DNA from: Celerinatantimonas sp046054195
Lineage (GTDB): Bacteria > Pseudomonadota > Gammaproteobacteria > Enterobacterales > Celerinatantimonadaceae
DNA length: 64,000 nt
NCBI RefSeq assembly: GCF_046054195.1
Contig: NZ_JBEQCS010000022.1
Location: 1-64,000 of the forward strand
Direction: 5' to 3'
The notes below the pieces were generated by a model, which saw only the letters and a program-made list of their open reading frames with translations, was not told the origin of the DNA and did not search any database. How positions within the stretch are numbered: position 1 is the first letter of the stretch; each line of letters opens with the position of its first letter. Positions 17,410-25,859 of this stretch are shown piece by piece. The position numbers and the translations under genes are program-made.

Positions 17410-17979
17410 ATGACTATGAATCAGCCTCTTTTTTTAGCTAACAATTTGGCGCTAGACTTCGTTAACAGCGAATACGGCATGTCCGATGAACACCAAGACC
17501 ACCTAATTGATGATAAAAGTACAGTAAAATGGCTACAGTTAGCTGGATGCTTGTCTGAAGAAAATGTAGAGATACCTTTAGGGCTTGTTGAAAAAGCGAA
17601 AGACCTAAGAAAAGTTGCTCGGGAAGTCATAAAGGCCGCAATTGACGGTGAAGCTGGCAATGCGGACCTCATTAATCATTTGCTAGATAAGGGCAGCCCG
17701 AAAACCTATTTACAGTGGGACAACACATTAAACAGCTTTCATCTGGTTAAACGTAGGCGAGATAATAGTGTCGAGAGTTTACTTGAACCGATTGCCGCTT
17801 CTATCGCAAATTTGATTTGTCATCCTGAGCTTAAATATGTTCGTCAGTGTGAAGCCCATGATTGTACTTTAATGTTTTTGGATACAACTAAATCTCATCG
17901 CCGACGTTGGTGTAGTATGGCTCTTTGCGGTAACAGAATGAAAGTTGCAGCATTTCGTTCACGAAGAAATAAAACTTGA
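17410..17979 (+). CDS. CGNR zinc-finger (ABATE domain) regulator
   Basis: A 189-residue protein with the typical layout of the ABATE/CGNR family. The N-terminal domain begins with PLFLANNLALDFVNSEYG. A C-terminal zinc finger has cysteines in CEAHDC and in WCSMALCGNR, which contains the name-giving CGNR. Basic residues follow (FRSRRNK). These proteins are presumed stress-linked transcription factors. The ATG at 17410 or 17416 is favoured over the GTG at 17401. It is divergent from the hydrolase, with a palindrome in the shared promoter region, so it probably controls both units. Confidence 0.85.
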   Translation: MTMNQPLFLANNLALDFVNSEYGMSDEHQDHLIDDKSTVKWLQLAGCLSEENVEIPLGLVEKAKDLRKVAREVIKAAIDGEAGNADLINHLLDKGSPKTYLQWDNTLNSFHLVKRRRDNSVESLLEPIAASIANLICHPELKYVRQCEAHDCTLMFLDTTKSHRRRWCSMALCGNRMKVAAFRSRRNKT

Positions 17980-18595
17980 TCAAGAAAAAGTTATCAAAAC
18001 ACATATTTTACTGACTTAAGAATCAATAATATCGGGACTCCAAGGTAAACGCTGATATCCAAGACTTTGGGGGCTCAAGCGTTAATAAAGTCGTCAATAC
18101 TGCATTCTGTCTACCAGTTAATCCAGCGTCCTATGGAAGAGTGGACAGTAGCCAGAATGGTAAGGCCTGATATAAATAGATACTCTTTATGGTAAAAATG
18201 TAACCAAACTATAAAGGGGAATAACCTCAAGATTGCCATATGAGACTAAAGTAGTGATCAAAAAATTGACAATCACTTTGGAGGTTATCCATACATTTTA
18301 TTATCCAAAATAAAACAGTTTCGGTATAACTTCTCGCTCATTTCAGTCCAAAAAACAGCTATAAAAGATTAGGCTTTATTACCCACCGATAATTAATATG
18401 TTTGAGAATGTTGTATCTACCCGTGGCTAACGGTATCTCATTAAGGAAGATGTGGACAATCTACAATGTACAAACTCTATTGTTCCAAAACATTAAGTTA
18501 TTAATGTCTTCACAGAATGTACCATGTTCAAAATGTATTTAATTTAAATAAAATTTAACCACCAAAGAGCAACACCCCTAATAAATTAAGCCAAT
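17980..18595. other. Intergenic stretch with a nested inverted repeat
   Basis: About 620 bases with no supported gene. At 18221-18288 an outer repeat (ATAACCTC / GAGGTTAT) encloses an inner one (AGTGAT 18253-18258 / ATCACT 18272-18277), which could fold as a two-part hairpin in RNA. No T-run follows, so it is not a simple terminator. The remainder is AT-rich, with many stops in all frames. Confidence 0.4.
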
Positions 18596-18626
18596 AAAAA
18601 AGGTCAGCAATGCTGACCTTTTTAAA
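18596..18626 (-). terminator. Terminator of nupC
   Basis: A palindrome AAAAAGGTCAGCA / TGCTGACCTTTTT lies 18 bases after the nupC stop. Read on the minus strand it ends in a run of T (CCTTTTTTATTGG). It could act in both directions. Confidence 0.85.
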
Positions 18627-18643
18627 AGTGTATAACCGTTTAT

Positions 18644-19903
18644 TTAGTGAATAAATAATCCGGCGATCGCCGCACTCATCAAGTTAGAGAGCGTCCCGGC
18701 AATAATCGCTTTTATACCAAGACCGGCCATTTCATGACGGCGATTAGGAGCCATCCCGCCAAGACCGCCCAACAAAATCGCAATGGAGCTAATGTTGGCA
18801 AATCCGCATAAGGCAAAGGTAATAATGGCTCGCGTGTGGGTTGTCATAATGGCATGAGTTGCAGCAACAAGTTGAGTGCCATTGATATAAGGCACTAAGT
18901 GGCTGTATGCCACAAATTCATTTACAACAATTTTTTCACCGATAAACGAACCGGCCACAACTGCTTCATGCCATGGCACACCGATTAAGAACGCAACAGG
19001 TGCAAATATCCAACCGAGAATCAGCTGAATGGTCAGGTGATCCACGCCAAACCAGCCACCGATGCCAGCTAGAATCATATTTAATAGTGCAATAATACCG
19101 ATAAATGCCAGCAACATAGCACCGACGTTCAGCGCCAGCGACATCCCCGATGAAGCACCAGATGCCGCAGCATCGATAACATTGACACTTTTTTCGGTCT
19201 GGGCCAATGTGCCTTCAATATCATCGTTATATTTTTGTGTTTCTGGCACAATCATTTTAGCCATCAGCAAACCGCCCGGAGCTGACATAAATGATGCAGC
19301 GATCAAATACTCAAGTTTGACCCCTAATCCCGCGTAACCTGCCAATGTTGAGCCAGCAACAGATGCCAAGCCACCGACCATCACAGCAAACAACTCAGAA
19401 CGAGTCATTTTGGCAATAAATGGACGCACAACCAATGGTGCTTCAGTCTGGCCCATAAAGATATTAGCCGTTGCTGAAAGCGATTCGGTACGGCTAGTTC
19501 TTAAGCAAAACCGTAAGAAACCACCAATAATTCGGATAACCCACTGCATGATGCCTAGATGATATAAGACGGTAATTAATGAGGAGAAAAAGACAATTAA
19601 CGGCAGCACTTGGGCTGCAAAAATAAAGCCTAAACCTGCTTTATCTGCGGCTTTTGTTGCTAAGCCACCGAAGAGAAAAGTCATCCCAGCTTGAGCGGCA
19701 TCAATCACTACCTGCACGCCGCTGGCCATATCACCCAAAACAGTTTTACCGCTATCGCTAAATAAAACTAAAACACCAATACCAAACTGAATAATAAAAG
19801 CCAGTCCGACAGTCCTTAACCGAATCGCTTTGCGGTTTTCTGATAATAGGTAAGCAATAAACAACAACACAGCCATACCTATTAGACTCATCAATACATT
19901 CAT
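18644..19903 (-). CDS. nupC: Concentrative nucleoside transporter
   Basis: NupC-family (CNT) proton- or sodium-coupled nucleoside importer, 419 residues with about ten membrane segments. Family signatures are visible: GQTEAPLVVRPF (the Q-E-A substrate motif), the Gly/Ala-rich AGSTLAGYAGLG, and ICGFA-like ALCGFANISSIAIL. It would bring in the nucleosides degraded by add/deoABD. In related genomes it lies next to the deo operon; here about 6 kb separates them. A terminator follows it. Confidence 0.95.
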   Translation of the reverse strand: MNVLMSLIGMAVLLFIAYLLSENRKAIRLRTVGLAFIIQFGIGVLVLFSDSGKTVLGDMASGVQVVIDAAQAGMTFLFGGLATKAADKAGLGFIFAAQVLPLIVFFSSLITVLYHLGIMQWVIRIIGGFLRFCLRTSRTESLSATANIFMGQTEAPLVVRPFIAKMTRSELFAVMVGGLASVAGSTLAGYAGLGVKLEYLIAASFMSAPGGLLMAKMIVPETQKYNDDIEGTLAQTEKSVNVIDAAASGASSGMSLALNVGAMLLAFIGIIALLNMILAGIGGWFGVDHLTIQLILGWIFAPVAFLIGVPWHEAVVAGSFIGEKIVVNEFVAYSHLVPYINGTQLVAATHAIMTTHTRAIITFALCGFANISSIAILLGGLGGMAPNRRHEMAGLGIKAIIAGTLSNLMSAAIAGLFIH

Positions 19904-20081
19904 CTTGAAGTTCCGATAGTCAAAATAGATTTATGAAGGGAATTTTTGGCGAGATAATCCAACAAGGAAAGCTCGTTGGAAGTATATTTTGCCTGAAAAA
20001 CACACTGAAGCCAAACGGGTAAAACTGTGTTAAATAACCAATTCAGGGAGATTTAAGTTAAAAGGCCACAAAATTAAAAAT

Positions 20082-20843
20082 TTAGGAAGTAAAAAAGACA
20101 TCCTCACTATTTTTGTATAAAATTTCAGATAAAAATTTTGCATCTTCAGCCAAAACAGAGCTAAGTGTTTCAAAAATGTAACCAATAGCAGCGGGAGTAT
20201 TCTCCCCTTTACGCTGACCAACAATCGGCATGTCTGGAGAGTCAGTCTCAAGCACTAGATGTTGAACACCAATTTGCGCAATGACTGAGCGTAAATTCTC
20301 GCCTCTTGGCCAAGTGATCGCCCCTCCAATGCCGAGCTTAAAACCAAGCTCAATAAAATGTTTTGCTTGAATAAGCGAGCCTTGAAAGGCATGGATCACC
20401 CCGCCACGGGACAAAGGATAACGCTTTAAAATTGAATAGACTTCATCGTTCATCCGGACACTGTGAATGGTCACTGGCAGAGAAAACTGCTGGGCCAATT
20501 GCAGTTGATAGATAAACACCTCTTTTTGACGTTCGATGGTGTCTTTAAAACGCCTATCTAAGCCGCATTCACCAATTGCCACCAATTGCTGACAGAAACG
20601 TGCCACCCACTGCGCAAGCTCTTCTTTTTGGGCGAAACCATCACTGAAGCATGGATGAATTCCAAGGGCAGGAAAAATGTGCTCATACTGCTCACTTAAG
20701 TTTATCACCCGCTGCCAATTTTCAGGGCCAACAGATGGCACAATAAAGTGCTCAACCCCCACTGAATGCCATTGGGCTAAATGCTCATCGAGCGGTTCAA
20801 AACACTTAAAATCAATATGGCAGTGCGTATCTATGAAGACGAT
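20082..20843 (-). CDS. TatD-family metal-dependent hydrolase (YjjV-like) with a non-canonical start
   Basis: A TatD-family nuclease/hydrolase. From the first GTG (20762) the protein would lack its N-terminal metal site. The same frame continues upstream without a stop through F-I-D-T-H-C-H-I-D-F, the HxH motif that defines the family, back to a TAA at 20856-20858. No ATG, GTG or TTG exists in that extension. AAGGAG (20852-20857) sits 8 bases before an ATC codon at 20843, giving M-V-F-I-D-T-H-C-H and 253 residues, close to E. coli YjjV (259). ATA at 20834 is the other possibility. Later metal ligands include GECGLD, TIHSVR and ETDSPDMP. A 57-codon ORF overlaps its start. I infer initiation at ATC or translational coupling; a sequencing error is the alternative. 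Confidence 0.85.
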   Translation of the reverse strand: MVFIDTHCHIDFKCFEPLDEHLAQWHSVGVEHFIVPSVGPENWQRVINLSEQYEHIFPALGIHPCFSDGFAQKEELAQWVARFCQQLVAIGECGLDRRFKDTIERQKEVFIYQLQLAQQFSLPVTIHSVRMNDEVYSILKRYPLSRGGVIHAFQGSLIQAKHFIELGFKLGIGGAITWPRGENLRSVIAQIGVQHLVLETDSPDMPIVGQRKGENTPAAIGYIFETLSSVLAEDAKFLSEILYKNSEDVFFTS

Positions 20844-21004
20844 GAATGGGACTCCTTATCCGATGCTTGTTTATCCACTTTTTTATCTTTGACAGCCTCA
20901 CCAATATTTGCGCAAGGACAAACATAAGCACTCAACCCCAAGCGTGCTAATAAGCTGTCATAACGCGCGATAAGTTGCCGAGCTTTAGAAACTAGTTTAA
21001 TCAT
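20831..21004 (-). CDS. Small Cys-containing protein upstream of TatD (DUF5363-like)
   Basis: A 57-residue ORF from ATG 21004 with a strong GGAGGA ribosome binding site. It starts MIKLVSKARQLIARYDSLLA, then R-L-G-L-S and a C-P-C motif, and ends in a charged, serine-rich tail. The pattern K..ARYD..L..LGLS..C resembles the DUF5363 family of short proteins found next to TatD genes in Pasteurellaceae and vibrios; this assignment is from memory. Its stop TAG overlaps the tatD frame (TTC ATA GAT), so the two are very likely translated in a coupled way. Function unknown. Confidence 0.7.
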   Translation of the reverse strand: MIKLVSKARQLIARYDSLLARLGLSAYVCPCANIGEAVKDKKVDKQASDKESHSSSS

Positions 21005-21092
21005 GAGTGTCCTCCAAATTCAAACACCTGACACTCTGAGTGTAGAAAATATTAGGGCTTTGCGCCTGATAAAGGTATTTTTCAGCTCGCAT

Positions 21093-21134
21093 AAAAAAGC
21101 GTTTTAACCATCGTCACCGACAATTAAAACGCTT
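21093..21134 (-). terminator. Terminator of prfC
   Basis: Perfect 11-bp repeat AAGCGTTTTAA / TTAAAACGCTT with a 16-base loop. Read on the minus strand it ends ACGCTTTTTTAT. It lies about 65 bases after the prfC stop. Confidence 0.75.
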
Positions 21135-21199
21135 GTTTTCATCTCAACAGCCTACAAGAGAAACTCGACTAAAAAGATATCTCTCGGTTAGCTCAAAGA

Positions 21200-22789
21200 C
21201 TAATGTTCACGAGTCTTAAAGAACTCAATTTCTGGATGACGCTCAATTGCTAAATTCAAGTTAACCATTGTCGGAGCCAAATAAGTTAAGTTATCAGCCC
21301 CATCTAGAGCCAAATGTTCAAAGGCTTTGCGCTGGAATTCATCTAATTTACGAGGATCCTCGCATGAACACCAACGTGCTGTTGCGATATGAATCGCTTC
21401 ATAAATCGCTTCCACTTTATACTCAGTTTTAAGCCGATGAACGACCACATCAAACTGCAAAACCCCAACGGCACCAACGATCAGATCGTTGTTTCGAAGA
21501 GGTCGAAAGACCTGCACAGCCCCCTCTTCAGAAAGTTGAATCAGCCCTTTTTGCAACTGTTTTTGCTTCAATGGATCTTTTAAACGGATCCGGCGGAACA
21601 TCTCTGGAGCAAAGTTAGGAATACCACCAAACTTAAATTTGTCGCCCTGAGTGAACGTATCACCAATCTGAATTGTGCCATGGTTATGCAAACCAATAAT
21701 ATCGCCAGCAATCGCCCGCTCAGCAGCGCTGCGATCGCCCGCCATAAAGGTAACCGCATCAGAGATGCTGACATCTTTACCCAAACGCACATGGTGCATC
21801 TTCATGCCTTTGGTATATTCCCCTGAAACAACGCGCATAAACGCGATACGGTCACGATGTTTCGGGTCCATATTGGCCTGGATTTTAAAGATAAAACCAC
21901 TGAATTTTTCATCTTGCGCGGTAACTTCACCGACATCGCTATGACGAGGTTTCGGTGCTGGCGCCCATTGGGTTAGACCATCCAACATATGGTCGACACC
22001 AAAGTTACCCAAGGCTGTACCAAAAAATACAGGGGTCAGTTCACCGGCTAAAAATAGCTCTTCATCAAATTCATTCGATGCACCAATCACCAGCTCCAGT
22101 TCGTCACGCAGTGATTCAGCCAGTGATGAGCCAATCGCTTGCTCAACTTGCGGATTATCTAACCCTTCAATCACTCGTTTCTCTTGAATGATATGACCTT
22201 GACCGCTCTTATAAAGAATAATCTCATCACGCTGAATGTGATAAACGCCTTTGAACTCTTTCCCACAGCCAATTGGCCAAGTGATTGGAGCACAAGCAAT
22301 TTTTAACTCATCTTCAACTTCATCAAGCAGCTCCATCGGATCGCGAGTATCGCGGTCCAATTTGTTCATAAAGGTGATAATAGGTGTGTCACGCAGCCGA
22401 GTCACTTCCATCAGCTTACGAGTCCTATCTTCGACACCTTTAGCCGCATCAATCACCATCAAACATGAGTCAACCGCAGTCAGAGTACGATACGTATCTT
22501 CTGAGAAATCTTCGTGTCCCGGAGTATCGAGCAAGTTCACAATGCAATCAGCATAAGGAAACTGCATCACCGAGGTGGTCACCGAGATCCCTCGTTCCTG
22601 CTCCATCTGCATCCAGTCAGATTTAGCGTGGTGATCGCTGCCCCGCCCTTTTACGGTTCCGGCTGTCTGGATAGCGTGTCCAAACAGAAGCACTTTTTCA
22701 GTAATCGTTGTTTTACCCGCATCCGGGTGGGAGATAATCGCAAAGGTACGGCGATGAGCGATCTCCTGCGCTAAATTGGCATCAGACAT
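21200..22789 (-). CDS. prfC: Peptide chain release factor 3
   Basis: RF3, 529 residues, is a translational GTPase that recycles RF1/RF2 from the ribosome after peptide release. The G1 motif SHPDAGKTT is at 20-28 and the G3 motif DTPGHEDF near 88. NKLDRD is G4, and the elongation-factor-like domains follow. Length matches E. coli RF3 (529). It is monocistronic and shares a syntenic block with the TatD gene. Confidence 0.97.
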   Translation of the reverse strand: MSDANLAQEIAHRRTFAIISHPDAGKTTITEKVLLFGHAIQTAGTVKGRGSDHHAKSDWMQMEQERGISVTTSVMQFPYADCIVNLLDTPGHEDFSEDTYRTLTAVDSCLMVIDAAKGVEDRTRKLMEVTRLRDTPIITFMNKLDRDTRDPMELLDEVEDELKIACAPITWPIGCGKEFKGVYHIQRDEIILYKSGQGHIIQEKRVIEGLDNPQVEQAIGSSLAESLRDELELVIGASNEFDEELFLAGELTPVFFGTALGNFGVDHMLDGLTQWAPAPKPRHSDVGEVTAQDEKFSGFIFKIQANMDPKHRDRIAFMRVVSGEYTKGMKMHHVRLGKDVSISDAVTFMAGDRSAAERAIAGDIIGLHNHGTIQIGDTFTQGDKFKFGGIPNFAPEMFRRIRLKDPLKQKQLQKGLIQLSEEGAVQVFRPLRNNDLIVGAVGVLQFDVVVHRLKTEYKVEAIYEAIHIATARWCSCEDPRKLDEFQRKAFEHLALDGADNLTYLAPTMVNLNLAIERHPEIEFFKTREH

Positions 22790-22997
22790 AGTTTTGATTA
22801 AAACCTAAGCAATAATCGTTTGGCGAACCACTCGCCAACAGGTATTAAATAATGTGGGCAATTATACTGATCGCGCACAAAAGTGCACGAGAGCATTTTA
22901 TCGCCGTTCTCTCATTTGCAAAAACATCGGGTTTTTAAGGAAAATCACCTGACAATCAAGCCAGCAAAAAGTTAATTTTCAGATGATAAATATAGAA

Positions 22998-23035
22998 GAG
23001 CCACTGACATTGGTTTGCAACCATGTCAGTGGCTC
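22998..23035 (-). terminator. Stem-loop after ybdL
   Basis: GAGCCACTGACAT and ATGTCAGTGGCTC form a perfect 13-bp stem with a 12-base loop, just after the aminotransferase stop. On the minus strand the stem is followed by TTCTATATTT, a weak U-tract, so efficiency is uncertain. Confidence 0.6.
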
Positions 23036-23046
23036 AAAAAGATAAG

Positions 23047-24201
23047 TTAGATTTTCTGTAAACGCGCAGCGGCGGCGTCTAACGTACTTTCTTTCTTGGC
23101 AAAACACAAACGAATCAGTTTGTGATCAAAAGGCTGACCACAGAATACCGACAGTGGAATAGCTGCAACGCCAACTTCTTCGGTGAGCCACAAACAAAAA
23201 TCCACATCACTCATATCTGAAATAGCGCTGTAGTCCACAACCAGATAATAAGTGCCCTGACATGGCAGGACTTTGAATCGGCTGTTTGAGAGCGCATCAA
23301 TAAAGCGATCGCGTTTTGCTCGATAAAACTCAGGTAATTCACGATAATGTTCTGGCTGGGCATTAAGCATATCGGCCAAAGCTAACTGTGCTGGCGTATT
23401 GACGGCAAAGGTCAAAAACTGATGGACTTTGCGGATCTCACTGCTGATATAATCAGGAGCGATGCAATAACCGACTTTCCAACCTGTCATATGAAACGTT
23501 TTACCAAAAGACGAGACAGCCACAGCGCGCTCTTTTAACTGTTCATGGCTCTGTACGCCAACATGTCCGCCAGGGGCATAACAGATATGTTCGTACACCT
23601 CATCGCTTAGCACGTAAATAGATGTATCTTTAATAGCCTGCCAGAGCGATTCAAAATCACTCGCATGCCAAAGCGTCCCAGTTGGGTTATGTGGCGTATT
23701 TAAAATCACCAGCCGAGTCTTATCGCTCACCAAGTTTGCAAATGAGTGCCAATCGACACGAAACTCTGGTGGCTGCAAAGCTAAACGTTTTAAGACACCA
23801 CCTGAGAGTTCAACGGCTGGCGCGTAGCTGTCATAACTGGGATCAAAACAGATCACTTCATCACCCGGGCGAACTAATGCAGTAATCGCTGCATACAATG
23901 CCTCGGTAGCACCAGCGGTTACGGTAATTTGACTATCGGCATCAATATCATAGTCATACAGCTCTTTGTTTTTCTTGGCGATAGCTTCACGCAGCGATTG
24001 AGCACCAGTCATCGGTGCATATTGGTTTTCACCTTGTGCAACATGATAAGCCAGTTGCTCTTGCAGATATTTAGGGCCATCGAAATCGGGAAAGCCTTGC
24101 GATAGATTAATCGCTTGATGTTTTTGTGCCAACGCGCTCATTTGCGTGAAAATTGTGGTTCCCAAGGATGGCAATTTGGAATCCAGAGAAAGCTTGGCCA
24201 T
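23047..24201 (-). CDS. ybdL: Methionine aminotransferase (YbdL-type)
   Basis: PLP-dependent class I/II aminotransferase, about 384 residues from the ATG at 24201 (four extra codons upstream are possible). Long stretches are nearly identical to E. coli YbdL as I remember it: LGTTIFTQMSALAQKHQAIN, NLSQGFPDFDGP, CFDPSYDSYAPA and IPLSVFCGQPF. The PLP lysine lies in SSFGKTFHMTGWKVGY. YbdL prefers methionine as amino donor to 2-oxo acids, with a possible part in methionine salvage. It is a single gene. Confidence 0.93.
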   Translation of the reverse strand: MAKLSLDSKLPSLGTTIFTQMSALAQKHQAINLSQGFPDFDGPKYLQEQLAYHVAQGENQYAPMTGAQSLREAIAKKNKELYDYDIDADSQITVTAGATEALYAAITALVRPGDEVICFDPSYDSYAPAVELSGGVLKRLALQPPEFRVDWHSFANLVSDKTRLVILNTPHNPTGTLWHASDFESLWQAIKDTSIYVLSDEVYEHICYAPGGHVGVQSHEQLKERAVAVSSFGKTFHMTGWKVGYCIAPDYISSEIRKVHQFLTFAVNTPAQLALADMLNAQPEHYRELPEFYRAKRDRFIDALSNSRFKVLPCQGTYYLVVDYSAISDMSDVDFCLWLTEEVGVAAIPLSVFCGQPFDHKLIRLCFAKKESTLDAAAARLQKI

Positions 24202-24356
24202 TAATAACTCCATGAAGTACGCCAGATATGCCTGTTACTATATCACGACGACCATTTTTAGCAATCAAGCCATATAGACGTCTAAATAAAAATTTCTAGA
24301 AAATGCTAAGATAAAAACACGCATTAACATGAGTTTTATATTCAAAGGAGAAGTAG

Positions 24357-24905
24357 ATGAAAAGATGGCTACTGAGTACACTGGCACTCTTGCTGTTAGC
24401 TGGTTGTACGAGTCTGCCCAAAGGTGTGCAACCCATTAAGGACTTTCATTCACAGCGCTACCTTGGTAAATGGTATGAGATTGCACGCCTTGACCATAGT
24501 TTTGAATCTGGGCTTAGTCACGTGAGCGCCACATATAGTCTTCGTGATGATGGCGGAATAAAGGTTATTAATCGAGGTTATTCCACCTCGGATAAAAAAT
24601 GGAGCCAAGCCGTTGGTAAAGCCTATTTTGTACGCTCAAAAAATGAAGGCTATCTAAAAGTCTCTTTCTTTGGACCATTTTACGGCACATATGCTATTGT
24701 CGATTTAGACAGCGACTATCGTTATTCCCTCGTTGCAGGGCCAAATAAAGATTACTTATGGATATTATCGCGCACACCGACACTTCCCAGTGCAACCCTA
24801 GAAAAGTTAATTAATGAGGCAAAATCACTTGGGTTTAACACCCATCAGCTGATCATGGTCGATCAACAGACCAAAGTGCCAGAACCTGCGGAATCTAAAA
24901 AATAA
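24357..24905 (+). CDS. blc: Outer-membrane lipoprotein lipocalin
   Basis: Bacterial lipocalin, 182 residues, with a lipoprotein signal (MKRWLLSTLALLLLAGC, lipobox LLAG-C at Cys16). The lipocalin signature is F-H-S-Q-R-Y-L-G-K-W-Y-E-I-A-R-L-D, and later FFGPFYGTYAIVDLD, YLWILSRTP and QLIMVDQ match Blc. It binds lysophospholipids or fatty acids at the outer membrane. AAGGAGA precedes the ATG. A terminator follows. Confidence 0.95.
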   Translation: MKRWLLSTLALLLLAGCTSLPKGVQPIKDFHSQRYLGKWYEIARLDHSFESGLSHVSATYSLRDDGGIKVINRGYSTSDKKWSQAVGKAYFVRSKNEGYLKVSFFGPFYGTYAIVDLDSDYRYSLVAGPNKDYLWILSRTPTLPSATLEKLINEAKSLGFNTHQLIMVDQQTKVPEPAESKK

Positions 24906-24928
24906 AAGCCGCATAAGCGGCTTTTATT
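24901..24928 (+). terminator. Terminator of the lipocalin gene
   Basis: AATAAAAGCCGC / GCGGCTTTTATT with an ATAA loop forms a symmetrical hairpin flanked by A and T runs. It overlaps the stop codon of the lipocalin gene and may also serve the convergent isomerase gene. Confidence 0.85.
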
Positions 24929-24952
24929 GACACAGACAATGAAGCGAATGCG

Positions 24953-25588
24953 TTAGGCTAATACACTTTTCACAAAATCAGTTAATTGTGCGTCTTGGCT
25001 ATTTTCTAAGAAACATTTCTGGAAACGTTCGCCGCCAACCGCAGTTTTAACGAGCTCAGGATCGAGGGCTTTAAGTCCATCTAGATAGTCTTTACCCGTT
25101 GCCTGTTTAACACTGTTTAAGATGCCAGCATTGGCTACCTGTGAATCACGCCGTTCTGGTGGATAACCTAAACCAGTTTCACCGGTAAAGGCTTTTTCAA
25201 AGATGTAACGCAGATTCAATTCAGCGCCCCAACCAAAACCTTTAGCAAAAGGAATGGCCAGTGCATTACCGTTATTAATCTGAGCAAATAAATAAGCATC
25301 CGCAGGGTCAATACAGTAGCCACAAACAACGCCAGGATAAGCGTTAAGAGACATCAGTGCACCCTGACCCGTACCGCAACCAGCAATCACAAAATCAACC
25401 GCTTTTGAGTTCAACAGTAAGCTTGCGATAATGCCTAAGTGAATATAGGTTAAGCGATGATCGTTATCGCCATTCATACCCACATTAAAGACCTGATGGC
25501 CTTGTTCGCTAGCCACGCCCTGCAGTTCTTTTAAAATAATTGGGTTTTTAGCCGCCTGACTAAATTCGTTCATCAACGCGATTTTCAT
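24953..25588 (-). CDS. RpiB/LacA/LacB-family sugar-phosphate isomerase
   Basis: A 211-residue protein starting at ATG 25588 (AAGGAG 7 bases upstream) with MKIALMNEFSQAAKN. The N-terminal two thirds follow the RpiB/LacAB fold: the conserved VIAGCGTGQGALMSLN carries the Cys-Gly-Thr-Gly loop that binds the sugar phosphate in this family. The rest extends about 60 residues beyond classical RpiB (about 150). It has no sugar operon next to it, so the substrate (ribose-5-P, allose-6-P or another) is open. Confidence 0.82.
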   Translation of the reverse strand: MKIALMNEFSQAAKNPIILKELQGVASEQGHQVFNVGMNGDNDHRLTYIHLGIIASLLLNSKAVDFVIAGCGTGQGALMSLNAYPGVVCGYCIDPADAYLFAQINNGNALAIPFAKGFGWGAELNLRYIFEKAFTGETGLGYPPERRDSQVANAGILNSVKQATGKDYLDGLKALDPELVKTAVGGERFQKCFLENSQDAQLTDFVKSVLA

Positions 25589-25796
25589 TGTGCGCTCCTT
25601 TGGTCCAACTAAAAATAAATAAAACAACGTTTCAAATAAAATACCACACTATTTTGTTTATCAGTAGCACTTTTATGTAAAGAATTCCGCACAGCTTGAT
25701 CTATTTCACCTTTTTAAGTGTAAATCAGCGCACCGTTAGCAGTTTTAAACATTGATGACATTTAAATCGTGAATTTTCATCAAGAATTACTTGCAG

Positions 25797-25808
25797 TTGT
25801 ATATACAT
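25797..25808 (+). promoter_or_regulatory. Candidate HutC operator upstream of hutH
   Basis: TTGTATATACAT, 52 bases before the hutH start. The same 12-mer is upstream of hutU, and a one-base variant is upstream of hutF. It resembles the known GntR/HutC-type sites (TGTATATACA core). Confidence 0.7.
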
Positions 25809-25859
25809 GTACTTATATTGAAGAGATAAAATAACAAACAAGTTGTACACGAGGACGAC

